A stretch of 64,000 nt of DNA from Marinobacter salinisoli (GTDB lineage Bacteria > Pseudomonadota > Gammaproteobacteria > Pseudomonadales > Oleiphilaceae), in NCBI RefSeq assembly GCF_017301335.1, contig NZ_CP071247.1:3100001-3164000 (forward strand), given 5' to 3'. This document shows, in pieces, positions 46,614-58,075 of the stretch (positions are counted from its first letter, which is position 1; each line of letters begins with the position of its first letter). The notes under the pieces are model-generated. The model made no database searches and had not been told where the DNA came from. It saw nothing but the letters and a program-made list of their open reading frames with translations. A program made the translations under genes and the position numbers.

Positions 46614-46807
46614 TAGCCTCGTCCAATCATCAGAAACTAGCTTATGAATTCATCACATCCGGCCCCTGCGGCCCAGACTTCCCTCCCTGGAAAACACCGT
46701 GCCGCCGCACGAATGCGGGAAAACCCATTCCTTGGAGGCGGCAAACGGTCATTTCGACGCAGGAAATGATGAGAAACTGGGGGCCAGACATACCCAAAAT
46801 CGCGCCA

Positions 46808-46836
46808 ATTATAGAGATTAAGGAAACCCATTTCCA
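46808..46836 (-). promoter_or_regulatory. Candidate nqr promoter
   Basis: On the minus strand a perfect TATAAT (46808-46813) lies 17 bp after TGGAAA (46831-46836), which matches four of six -35 positions. Transcription from here gives a leader of roughly 190 nt before nqrA. The palindrome just upstream (46852-46867) could bind a regulator. Confidence 0.5.
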
Positions 46837-46896
46837 GCTGAAACCCCAACCCGTTTGTGCGCAAACGTAACCGCCTAAGCCTTCATTCTGAACAAC

Positions 46897-46935
46897 AAAA
46901 ACCCCGGCAACTCTCGTTACCGGGGTTTCTTTTTT
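46897..46935 (-). terminator. Rho-independent terminator after gap
   Basis: AAACCCCGG pairs with CCGGGGTTT, extended inside by AAC/GTT around the loop TCTC. The stem has T-rich flanks in both directions, so it could work both ways; on the minus strand it ends the gap transcript before the nqr promoter. Confidence 0.8.
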
Positions 46936-46966
46936 CAGGCTCAGCCCCTCAGTGGACGGCGCCCCG

Positions 46967-48442
46967 TCAGTCCCGCGTGCGCTTCGGGAAAATCGGGTAT
47001 GTCACGCCAGCCATTTGATTCACAACGCGAACCACCTGGGCACTGTAACCAAATTCGTTGTCGTACCAGACGTACAGAATCAGACGCTTGCCGTTGGCGA
47101 TCGTTGCCTGTGCATCAACAACACCGGCATGCCGGGAACCCACGAAATCGGTAGAAACCACTTCCGGAGAATTCACGAAATCGATCTGCTTCTGCAGCTC
47201 GGAGTGCAGAGCCATCTCGCGCAGATACTCATTCACGGCATCCACGGAAACGTCTTTATCGAGGTTCAGGTTGAGAATCGCCATCGACACGTTGGGCGTC
47301 GGAACACGGATCGCATTGCCGCTGAGCTTGCCTTTCAGCTCCGGCAGCGCCTTGGCAACCGCCTTGGCAGCGCCAGTTTCGGTGATAACCATGTTCAGCG
47401 GCGCGGAACGGCCACGACGACTGCCCTTGTGGTAGTTATCAATCAGGTTCTGGTCATTGGTGTAGGAATGAACCGTTTCCACGTGACCATCGACAATGCC
47501 GTATTCATCGTTAATCGCCTTCAACACTGGCGTAATGGCGTTTGTGGTGCAGGACGCCGCCGACAGGATCTTGTCCTCGTCGGTGATCCAGTCGTTGTTG
47601 ATGCCATAAACGATGTTCTTGATGTCGCCTTTACCCGGCGCCGTCAGGATGACCCGGCTCACACCTTTGGCCTTCAGGTGCAGACCCAGGCCGTCTTCGT
47701 CGCGCCACTTACCGGTGTTGTCGATCACAATGGCGTTATCAATGCCGTAACTGGTGTAGTCCACCTTGTCCGGGCCATCGGAGTAGATCACCTGGATGAA
47801 ATTGCCGTTGGCGACAATAGCGGAGTTCTCTTCATCAACCGAGATGGTACCGTTGAACGGACCATGGACAGAATCACGACGCAGCAGGCTGGCGCGCTTT
47901 TCGAGGTCGTTGTCGGCGCCGCCTTGACGGACCACGATTGCGCGCAGACGCAGGTTGGCGCCACCACCGGCCTTTTCAATCAGGATGCGGGCCAGCAGAC
48001 GACCAATCCGGCCGAAGCCGTACAGAACCACATCTTTGGTTCCGTTCGTGGCGTTTTCCTTTGACTCCTCGCTGTACTTGCCAACCACCGGGGCAATTTC
48101 GCGCTTCAGGAAGTCTTCCACCGAATCCGAACCACCCTCTTCGCGGTACTTGACCGCCAGCTTGCCGATATCGATGTGAGCGGTACCCAGCTCCAGACGA
48201 TCCAGCGCCTCAAGGATTGGCAGGGTGTCGTGAACAGACAACTCACTGTCTTCAACCTGGCGAACATAACGGTGCGCGCGGATGATACCGATCACCGACT
48301 GGTTGATGATGGAACGACCGTAAACAGACGTTACCACGTTGTTCTTCCGGTACAGACGACCGATGACCGGAATCATCGCCTCCGCGGTAGACTCTCGTTC
48401 CGTCCAGTTAGTCAGGTGCTGATTGATCTGTTCGTGACTCAC
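46967..48442 (-). CDS. gap: Glyceraldehyde-3-phosphate dehydrogenase (long form)
   Basis: A 491-residue GAPDH, much longer than the usual 330 residues because of an N-terminal extension of about 130 residues (TAEAMIPVIGRLYRKNNVVT...), as in the Pseudomonas enzyme encoded next to mfd. The NAD motif is YGFGRIGRLL (142-147), the catalytic cysteine C298 in SAASCTTNAI, and the histidine lies in VHSYTNDQNLID. GTG at 48442 with AGAGGT upstream was preferred to a GTG nine codons earlier because it matches the expected family start. It is divergent from mfd. Confidence 0.9.
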   Translation of the reverse strand: MSHEQINQHLTNWTERESTAEAMIPVIGRLYRKNNVVTSVYGRSIINQSVIGIIRAHRYVRQVEDSELSVHDTLPILEALDRLELGTAHIDIGKLAVKYREEGGSDSVEDFLKREIAPVVGKYSEESKENATNGTKDVVLYGFGRIGRLLARILIEKAGGGANLRLRAIVVRQGGADNDLEKRASLLRRDSVHGPFNGTISVDEENSAIVANGNFIQVIYSDGPDKVDYTSYGIDNAIVIDNTGKWRDEDGLGLHLKAKGVSRVILTAPGKGDIKNIVYGINNDWITDEDKILSAASCTTNAITPVLKAINDEYGIVDGHVETVHSYTNDQNLIDNYHKGSRRGRSAPLNMVITETGAAKAVAKALPELKGKLSGNAIRVPTPNVSMAILNLNLDKDVSVDAVNEYLREMALHSELQKQIDFVNSPEVVSTDFVGSRHAGVVDAQATIANGKRLILYVWYDNEFGYSAQVVRVVNQMAGVTYPIFPKRTRD

Positions 48443-48681
48443 GATGTGAACCTCTGCTCTGTAGGGCACTGGTTAAAAATTTGGGGCGCACATTATCCAT
48501 CGTAAAACGCCTGACAGCAAATACGGACTGCCCGTAGCGTCGTAAAGAGCCTGAACCGGACACCAGGGGACCGAAAACCCCCGTCATGACAGCGCCATTC
48601 ACCAACGGTAGAATACGCCGCTCGCCAACTTCCGGTTACCCGTACCCGAAGCGCAGAATCGCCGTGAGCCAAGGAGCCCCC

Positions 48682-51600
48682 ATGTCGCGACCTTCCCATT
48701 CGCTGATTGCCCCACAAGCGCCCAAGAAAGCCGCCGACCACCGCACCTGGGGGCAATTACACGGCAGCAGTGACGCCCTCGCCATCTGCGAGAGCGCCCA
48801 GGCCCATCAGGGGCTAACCCTCGTCATTACCCGCAGCACAGACGAAGCGATCCGCCTCGAACAGTCCATGCGCTTCTTCCTGGGGCTGTCGACCTCTGAC
48901 GAATCCGAAACGGTCACGCCGGACGGCCTTGAGTTGCTGTCGCTGCCGGACTGGGAAACCCTGCCCTACGATCTGTTCTCGCCGCACCAGGACATTACCT
49001 CCCGGCGCATCCGGACCCTGCATCGACTGCCATCCACCCGTCATGGCGTGCTGGTGGTGCCGGCACGCACCCTGATGCATCGACTGGCGCCAGTGGATTA
49101 TCTGCAAGGCAACACCCTGCTGCTGGAAGTGGGCCAGACCCTGGATATTGACGCCTGGCGCATGCAACTGGAGGCGGCCGGCTATCGACATAGCGAAAAC
49201 GTCTACGAACACGGCGAGTACGCCGTCAGGGGTGCCATCCTCGACATCTACCCCATGGGGTCCAACCTGCCGTACCGGATTGACCTGTTCGACAATGAAA
49301 TCGAAACCCTGCGCACCTTTGACCCGGAAACCCAGCGCTCCATCGATCGTATCGAACGCATCGAACTGCTGCCGGCGTACGAGTTTCCATGGCACAAGGA
49401 CGCGCGGTCAGGTTTCCGAAATCGGTTCTTCGAATACTTCCCGAGCGCCGACAAGGACACTCCTATCTATAAAGACGTTTCACAGGCCATCACGTCGCCG
49501 GGCATCGAATACTATTTGCCGCTGTTTTTCGACCACACGGCCACCCTGTTCGATTACCTGCCGGGCAACACCCTGGTGTTCACTGCCGACGGTCTGAATG
49601 ACGCAGTGGCTTTGTTCGACGCCGAGACCCGGGCCCGTTTCGAAGACCGCCGCCACGATCGGATGCGTCCGATCCTGCCCCCGACGGAGCTCTTCCTTCA
49701 GCAGGACGAGCTGTTCGGGCACCTGAAGCACTTTCCCCGCGTCACCACGACGGCGCAGACCGCCGAGGGCACGGGCGCAGAAAACTGCCCCACGTCCAGC
49801 CTGCCGGATGTCGCGATGGACGGCCGTGCTGCCGACCCCTCCGGACGCCTGAAACGCTTCCTGGACGAATTCACCGGGCGGGTGCTGATCTGCGCCGAAT
49901 CGTCGGGACGCCGGGAGGCATTGATCGAAAACCTCGGCGACCATCAGCTCAAGCTCACGCCCGAGAACAGCTGGCAAGCCTTCCTGGATGACAGAGACAG
50001 CACACTCGCCATTACCATTGCCCCCATGGAGCAAGGGCTCGTGCTTGCTGAAGAGCACATCGCCCTGATCACCGAAACCGCCCTGTTTGGCGAGCGCGTC
50101 TTGCAGCGCCGGCGGCGGGAAAAACCCACGCAGACCGACGACGCTGGCTACCGGGACCTGTCGGAACTGCGGATTGGCGCCCCGGTGGTCCATATCGACC
50201 ATGGGGTTGGTCGCTATAAGGGCCTGGAAACCATCACCGTGGAGGGCGAATCCAACGAGTTCCTGATGCTGGAGTATGCCGGTGGCTCCAAGCTGTACGT
50301 TCCCGTGTCCAGCCTGCACCTGATCTCCCGGTACGCGGGCACCGACGAAGAGCACGCGCCTCTGCACAAACTCGGCACCGAACGCTGGAGCAACGCCAAA
50401 CAGAAGGCGCTGGAAAAAATTCGCGACACCGCAGCCGAATTGCTGGACGTGTACGCGCGCCGGGAGGCCAGAAAAGGCTTCAGCTTTGAAGACCCCAAAG
50501 AGGCCTACCGGGCCTTTGCGGCCGGTTTCCCGTTCGAGGAAACCCCGGATCAGGAAGTGGCCATTGCCGCCGTGACCGAAGACATGACCAGCGAACGCCC
50601 GATGGATCGCCTGGTGTGCGGTGATGTCGGCTTCGGAAAAACCGAAGTGGCCATGCGGGCTGCATTCATTGCCACTCACTCAGGCAAACAGGTTGCCGTG
50701 CTGGTACCTACCACCCTGCTCGCGCAACAGCATTACGAATCCTTCCGGGATCGCTTTTCCGACACGGCGGTGAATGTGGAACTGCTCAGCCGCTTTCGCA
50801 GCAGCGGCCAGACCAGCAAGGCCCTGACGGCCATCGAAGAAGGCAGGGCCGACATAGTAATCGGCACGCACAAGCTGCTCCAGGCTGACATCAAGTTCAA
50901 GAACCTCGGGCTGGTGATTATCGACGAGGAGCACCGGTTCGGCGTGCAACAGAAAGAAAAGCTCAAGGCCCTGCGCGCCGAGGTGGACATGCTAACCCTG
51001 ACAGCCACGCCTATCCCGCGCACCCTTAACATGGCCATGGGACACCTTCGTGACCTGTCGATCATCGCCACTCCGCCGGCGCGACGACTGTCGGTGAAAA
51101 CCTTTGTGCGCCAGCGGGATGATGCCATGGTGAAGGAAGCCATCCTGCGGGAAATCCTGCGCGGCGGTCAGGTGTATTTCCTGCACAACGACGTCGCCAC
51201 CATCGAGAAAACCGCAGAAGACCTTCGCCGCCTCATACCCGAAGCCCGGGTTGGTGTCGCCCACGGCCAGATGCGCGAGCGTGAGCTCGAACAGATCATG
51301 TCGGATTTTTACCACAAACGCTTCAATGTGCTGGTGTGCACCACCATCATCGAAACCGGCATCGACATCCCGAGCGCCAACACCATCATCATTGAACGCG
51401 CCGACAAGTTTGGCCTGGCGCAGTTACACCAGCTCCGGGGCCGGGTCGGTCGATCGCATCACCAGGCCTACGCTTACCTGTTGACCCCTCCGCCGCGCTC
51501 GATCACCTCAGACGCGAAGAAGCGTCTGGATGCCATTTCCGAGTCCCAGGACCTGGGCGCCGGCTTCATGCTGGCTACCCACGACCTCGAAATTCGCGGC

Positions 51601-52197
51601 GCCGGTGAACTGCTGGGCGAGGGACAGAGCGGCCAGATTGAAAGCATCGGGTTCAGTCTGTACATGCAACTGCTGGATGAGGCTGTCAAAGCCATCAGAG
51701 ACGGCCGCACCCCCAATGCCGACCTGCCCCTGAGTCATGGTACGGAAATGAATCTGCGCATCCCGGCGCTGATTCCCGAGGATTACCTGCCCGACGTTCA
51801 CAACCGGTTGATGCTGTACAAGCGCATTGCCAGCGTGGACAGCCGGGAGGCCCTCAAAGAGCTGCAAGTCGAAATGATCGATCGCTTTGGCCTGCTGCCG
51901 GAACCGGCGAAAAACCTGATCCGGCAAACCGAGCTCAGGCTCCTGGCAGACAGCCTGGGCATCGTTCAGGTCGATGCAGGCCGGGAATGGGTGCGCCTGG
52001 AGTTCGGCGCGTCAACGCCGGTCGATCCGCTGGTGCTGGTGAAAAAAGTCCAGGCCGCTCCGGATCAGTTCCGACTGGAGGGCGCCAACAGCTTCCGTTT
52101 TCGGCTGAAGGACACTTCTACCAGTGGTAAACTCGACGGCATTTCCAAGACACTGGGCGAGCTGGCCCCCGCGAAAGCCGCGGAAGCCACCTCATAG
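48682..52197 (+). CDS. mfd: Transcription-repair coupling factor
   Basis: A 1171-residue ATP-dependent translocase that removes stalled RNA polymerase and recruits UvrAB. A UvrB-like N-terminal part (DWETLPYDLFSPHQDITSRR) is followed by the RNA polymerase-interacting domain (LRIGAPVVHIDHGVGRYKGL), the translocase (Walker A GDVGFGKTEVA, IIDEEHRFG, LTATPIPRTL, QLRGRVGRS) and the C-terminal TRCF domain. The ATG at 48682 with AAGGAG was chosen over a frame extension into the gap promoter region. The csiV gene follows closely. Confidence 0.95.
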   Translation: MSRPSHSLIAPQAPKKAADHRTWGQLHGSSDALAICESAQAHQGLTLVITRSTDEAIRLEQSMRFFLGLSTSDESETVTPDGLELLSLPDWETLPYDLFSPHQDITSRRIRTLHRLPSTRHGVLVVPARTLMHRLAPVDYLQGNTLLLEVGQTLDIDAWRMQLEAAGYRHSENVYEHGEYAVRGAILDIYPMGSNLPYRIDLFDNEIETLRTFDPETQRSIDRIERIELLPAYEFPWHKDARSGFRNRFFEYFPSADKDTPIYKDVSQAITSPGIEYYLPLFFDHTATLFDYLPGNTLVFTADGLNDAVALFDAETRARFEDRRHDRMRPILPPTELFLQQDELFGHLKHFPRVTTTAQTAEGTGAENCPTSSLPDVAMDGRAADPSGRLKRFLDEFTGRVLICAESSGRREALIENLGDHQLKLTPENSWQAFLDDRDSTLAITIAPMEQGLVLAEEHIALITETALFGERVLQRRRREKPTQTDDAGYRDLSELRIGAPVVHIDHGVGRYKGLETITVEGESNEFLMLEYAGGSKLYVPVSSLHLISRYAGTDEEHAPLHKLGTERWSNAKQKALEKIRDTAAELLDVYARREARKGFSFEDPKEAYRAFAAGFPFEETPDQEVAIAAVTEDMTSERPMDRLVCGDVGFGKTEVAMRAAFIATHSGKQVAVLVPTTLLAQQHYESFRDRFSDTAVNVELLSRFRSSGQTSKALTAIEEGRADIVIGTHKLLQADIKFKNLGLVIIDEEHRFGVQQKEKLKALRAEVDMLTLTATPIPRTLNMAMGHLRDLSIIATPPARRLSVKTFVRQRDDAMVKEAILREILRGGQVYFLHNDVATIEKTAEDLRRLIPEARVGVAHGQMRERELEQIMSDFYHKRFNVLVCTTIIETGIDIPSANTIIIERADKFGLAQLHQLRGRVGRSHHQAYAYLLTPPPRSITSDAKKRLDAISESQDLGAGFMLATHDLEIRGAGELLGEGQSGQIESIGFSLYMQLLDEAVKAIRDGRTPNADLPLSHGTEMNLRIPALIPEDYLPDVHNRLMLYKRIASVDSREALKELQVEMIDRFGLLPEPAKNLIRQTELRLLADSLGIVQVDAGREWVRLEFGASTPVDPLVLVKKVQAAPDQFRLEGANSFRFRLKDTSTSGKLDGISKTLGELAPAKAAEATS

Positions 52198-52210
52198 ATA
52201 ACCGACTCGT

Positions 52211-54997
<2,787 letters not shown>

Positions 54998-55020
54998 CGA
55001 TTTCCTCTGAACAACCTAAT

Positions 55021-55518
55021 TTATCGAATGGTCACCGGTGTGCCCGGCTTAACGCGCTGAAACAGGTCAATCACGTCAGCATTGCGCATGCGCACACAGC
55101 CATGGGACATGGGAACGCCCATGGGCTCGGTATCGGGTGTGCCGTGAATGTATATGAAGCGACGAAAAGTATCGACCCCCGGCCCCCGGTTTCGGCCGGA
55201 CTCGCGGCCGCAAAGCCACAAGATGCGACTCAGTATCCAGTCCCGGTCCGGGTGGGCTTGAGCCAGTTCCTTGCTGTAGATCTCGCCGGTGGGTCGGCGC
55301 CCGCGAAACACGGTGCCTTCGGGCTGCTCGGCACCGATCATCGCGCGGACGTAGTGATCGCCGCGAGGAGTGCAGCCACTGCCGTCCTGCTCACCCGCAC
55401 CATTAAGACCAGTGGATACCGGATACTCGGCCAGCACCTCGCCTGCCGGGCCGGCGAGAGTGAGCGTCTGGCGATCAAGATTGATGTCTATTCGGAGGGC
55501 AATGGAGGAATCATTCAA
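55021..55518 (-). CDS. L,D-transpeptidase family (YkuD domain) protein
   Basis: A 165-residue YkuD-domain protein. The catalytic site is intact: H125-G126 (IYIHGTPD) and S138-H-G-C141-V-R (MSHGCVRM). The N-terminal strand IDINLDRQTLTLAGPAGEV is typical. L,D-transpeptidases form 3-3 crosslinks or anchor proteins to peptidoglycan in the periplasm, but no signal peptide is present here. Start at TTG 55518, with GGGAG 10 nt upstream; no in-frame ATG exists. It ends 23 bp before mscS. Confidence 0.83.
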   Translation of the reverse strand: MNDSSIALRIDINLDRQTLTLAGPAGEVLAEYPVSTGLNGAGEQDGSGCTPRGDHYVRAMIGAEQPEGTVFRGRRPTGEIYSKELAQAHPDRDWILSRILWLCGRESGRNRGPGVDTFRRFIYIHGTPDTEPMGVPMSHGCVRMRNADVIDLFQRVKPGTPVTIR

Positions 55519-55578
55519 ACCGGTCGAGCTCCCATCTGGCGGAATTTTCCAGAGGAAGCCTAACCGAGAGGATGGAAA

Positions 55579-56256
55579 TCAGGCAACCGAGACCTTTTCC
55601 GACTGAGGGGGAACCAGCATGGCGTCTTCCGCCTGCATGCCGGCCGCCAGGAAGGGCACCAGGCGACTGGCGATTTCCTGCACAGTGGTTTCCACCCCCA
55701 GTTTATTCTGCAGGATATCCCTGAGCGCATCGCTGCTGGACATGGTGAACGCCGTTGCGCCCAACATGAACTGGATGCGCCAGTAGCGATCCACCGCCGA
55801 CAACTGGGGTGTCGCCTCTTTCAGAAGACGCATAAAACGGCCGAAAGGCTCGCTGTATTCCTGTTCCAGAAACTTTCGCAGATGGCCCTGGGACTGGGTA
55901 TATGCCAGACCCAGCAGGCGCATGAAGATTGAAATGCCTTTCTCGTTACGCTGGGGCATGCGCACGGCGCTCTCGGTCAACGCCCAGAGTGTCTGATTCA
56001 GTGTTGGCGGATTGCCTTCACAACGCGCTTCCAGTGCATCAAAGGCCTTCTCCAGGGTTGCCGAAAAGGGTGTCAGAAAACGGGCGAACACGGCGTGAAT
56101 CAACGCATTCTTGGAACCAAAATGATAGTTTACCGCGGCCAGATTGACATTGGCCTTGCTGGTAATCATCCGCAGTGATGTCTCCGAAAAGCCCCGTTCA
56201 GCGAAAAGCTCTTCGGCTGCGTCCAGTATCTTGTCTACGGTTTCTGACTGCGGCAT
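55579..56256 (-). CDS. psrA: TetR family regulator PsrA
   Basis: A 225-residue TetR-type repressor. The N-terminal helix-turn-helix is ILDAAEELFAERGFSETSLR with LAAVNYHFGSKNALIHAVF. The C-terminal ligand domain and the position near mfd/csiV/phosphorylase match P. aeruginosa PsrA, a long-chain-fatty-acid-responsive regulator of beta-oxidation genes, rpoS and type III secretion. Two tandem PsrA-type palindromes precede its start, supporting autoregulation. In P. aeruginosa nagZ and lexA flank psrA; neither is seen here. Confidence 0.82.
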   Translation of the reverse strand: MPQSETVDKILDAAEELFAERGFSETSLRMITSKANVNLAAVNYHFGSKNALIHAVFARFLTPFSATLEKAFDALEARCEGNPPTLNQTLWALTESAVRMPQRNEKGISIFMRLLGLAYTQSQGHLRKFLEQEYSEPFGRFMRLLKEATPQLSAVDRYWRIQFMLGATAFTMSSSDALRDILQNKLGVETTVQEIASRLVPFLAAGMQAEDAMLVPPQSEKVSVA

Positions 56257-56275
56257 TTTGTTGTAAAACCTCTAG

Positions 56276-56302
56276 CAAACGTCTGTTTGAAACATACGTT
56301 TG
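56276..56302. promoter_or_regulatory. Two tandem PsrA-type operators
   Basis: CAAACGTCTGTTTG (56276-56289) and GAAACATACGTTTG (56289-56302) both fit the described PsrA site (G/C)AAAC-N2-4-GTTT(G/C). They lie 20-46 bp upstream of the psrA start and share one base, so two dimers could bind side by side. Confidence 0.65.
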
Positions 56303-56315
56303 AAGCCGATTTATG

Positions 56316-57254
56316 TCAAGTTCGTGGCACCGGCTCGGCAGCGACCTCCTGCCAGCCTCGGTCAATCGCATTCTGATTGCCCTTGAAAAACGCTTTCTGT
56401 ACCCGGCTGTACGCCTTTTCTGCCTCCAGCATATACATAAGGTATAGACGAACATGCTCTCGGCGGCTCAGGTAATGTGGCAGCCGGCGCCGCTCCGACG
56501 CCCGGACCAGAGGGCTGAACCGGGCATTGGCCAGCGCCGGATTGAACCGGGCCATGCGGGCGCACTGCCACACCAACCCGGCGGCTCCTTCCAGGTGAGC
56601 GGCGTGGGCGCGCGCTTCCCGCAACATCCGCCGGCGTGTGGTCAGTAATTCAACATACGAAGGACGGGCACTGATCAATCGCCGCAACGAAGGCACGCCA
56701 AGCATCAACAACACCATCATCGCGCCAAACCCGGCCCCGGCTATCCAGGCTGCCACAAAACCGCTTAACCCGCTCAGAAACAACAGCCCGGCGATCACCA
56801 TCGCAAACAGCCATAAATCGCGGTACCGGCGGGCAGCGGCCAGCGCATAATTATCCGGCCAGTGGCTCATGGCCAACTGCTCAAAGTCCATCAGCAGGAC
56901 CCGGTCGCATTGACGCAAGATCATGCGAAGCTCGCGCTGGCTGGCCAGCGCTTTTGCTAAATCGGGGTCAGCGTCCGCCTTGGCACTGGGATCTGCGTCT
57001 GGCTCTTCCTCAGAGAGCGCCCCTTCACTGGCGCCTGACTCGTGTTCGCCGACAACGGCTAGCTCGGGCTGCACTGCATTGCGGGCTGTGTTGTCAGGCC
57101 CATTCGACGGGGCATTCGCTTCTGACGCCACCTGTCCGCTCGCGGCATCGGGTGACAACGTCGCGGGCAAAGGATCGGCGGCCCGACCCGGACGCAGGAC
57201 GGCGCCACTCGCGAGGTCGATGGTGGGTTGGGTAATTTTTTGTTGGTCCGCCAT
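56316..57254 (-). CDS. Membrane protein of unknown function
   Basis: A 313-residue protein not assigned to a family. Residues 1-100 are polar, rich in Ala, Pro, Glu and Asp and probably disordered (e.g. SEEEPDADPSAKADADPD). Two adjacent transmembrane segments follow (about 147-170 and 172-191), then a basic helical C-terminal domain (RRMLREARAHAAHLEGAAGL; RERR-like clusters). The ATG at 57254 is chosen over a longer frame because GGAA precedes it and the extra residues are basic and unconserved-looking. It is divergent from riboflavin synthase and ends just before the psrA operators. Confidence 0.65.
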   Translation of the reverse strand: MADQQKITQPTIDLASGAVLRPGRAADPLPATLSPDAASGQVASEANAPSNGPDNTARNAVQPELAVVGEHESGASEGALSEEEPDADPSAKADADPDLAKALASQRELRMILRQCDRVLLMDFEQLAMSHWPDNYALAAARRYRDLWLFAMVIAGLLFLSGLSGFVAAWIAGAGFGAMMVLLMLGVPSLRRLISARPSYVELLTTRRRMLREARAHAAHLEGAAGLVWQCARMARFNPALANARFSPLVRASERRRLPHYLSRREHVRLYLMYMLEAEKAYSRVQKAFFKGNQNAIDRGWQEVAAEPVPRT

Positions 57255-57451
57255 GTTCCGAATTCCCGGTTTGCGTCTCTGCGCCCGATGCCAGAAGAAG
57301 CGCAACTCTTTCATATATTATCGACAGCGCAACCAGATTCTTGAATCGCCAGCCCCTGACCACCGTCCCGCCTTGGCAAGCCTGGGCCGGATCGCTATCC
57401 TGTGCCTCCGCCGCAAAACCATCTACGCTCGCATCTCAGGAGGCACAGGTT

Positions 57452-58072
57452 ATGTTCACAGGTATTGTTCAGGGCATAGCAACCATCGAAAACGTAACCG
57501 AAGCTCCCGGGCTCAGCACCTACGCCATTCGCCTGCCAGAAGACAAAGTGGATGGTGTCAGCATCGGTGCCTCCGTTGCGATTAACGGCACCTGCCTGAC
57601 CGTCACCCGTCAGGAAGGCAGCACTCTGTTTTTTGACGCCATGCAGGAAACCCTGCGACTGACTACGCTCGGGGACCTTCACACCGGCGCGCCGGTCAAC
57701 TTCGAGCGGGCAGCGCGGATTGGCGATGAAATCGGCGGGCATTTACTGTCGGGCCACGTTCACACCACGGCCCGAATTGTCGAGATTCTGCGTCCTGAGA
57801 ATAACGTGACCATCTGGTTTGAAGTGCCGGAAGCCTGGACTCGGTACATTTTTCCGAAGGGTTACATCGCCATCAACGGTGCCAGCCTGACCATCGGTGA
57901 GGTACGCGATAACCGCTTCAACGTCCACCTGATTCCTGAAACGCTGCGTGCTACGACCTTTGGGGATGTCAGCGAAGGGGACCGGGTCAATATCGAAATC
58001 GACAGCCAGACTCAGACCATTGTGGACACATTGGCGCGCCTTGGTTACGACCGCCCCGCACCAACGCTTTAA
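57452..58072 (+). CDS. Riboflavin synthase, alpha subunit
   Basis: A 206-residue enzyme that dismutates two 6,7-dimethyl-8-ribityllumazines to riboflavin. It starts with the invariant MFTGIVQG and has the two homologous beta-barrel repeats: NGTCLTVT with GHLLSGHVH in the first, and NGASLTIGEV with HLIPETLRATTF in the second. AGGAGG precedes the ATG at 57452. It stands alone, without the other rib genes, and no FMN riboswitch was recognised upstream, so a second copy in a rib operon elsewhere is possible. Confidence 0.9.
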   Translation: MFTGIVQGIATIENVTEAPGLSTYAIRLPEDKVDGVSIGASVAINGTCLTVTRQEGSTLFFDAMQETLRLTTLGDLHTGAPVNFERAARIGDEIGGHLLSGHVHTTARIVEILRPENNVTIWFEVPEAWTRYIFPKGYIAINGASLTIGEVRDNRFNVHLIPETLRATTFGDVSEGDRVNIEIDSQTQTIVDTLARLGYDRPAPTL

Positions 58073-58075
58073 AGC

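Larger units (their letters stand above)
46614..46966. other. nqr leader and gap terminator region
   Basis: No gene was seen. Reading towards nqrA it holds the gap terminator (46897-46935), a perfect palindrome CGTTTG-TGCG-CAAACG (46852-46867), a promoter candidate (46808-46836), and in the leader two hairpins, TCATTTC/GAAATGA (46749-46769) and CGTGC/GCACG (46699-46712). Confidence 0.6.

Noticed and set aside
46637..46864. 75-codon frame in the nqr leader
   Set aside because: Composition is not protein-like and it spans the predicted promoter.
46852..46867. PsrA operator upstream of nqr
   Set aside because: The half-sites GTTTG...CAAAC are in the opposite order to the PsrA consensus CAAAC...GTTTG.
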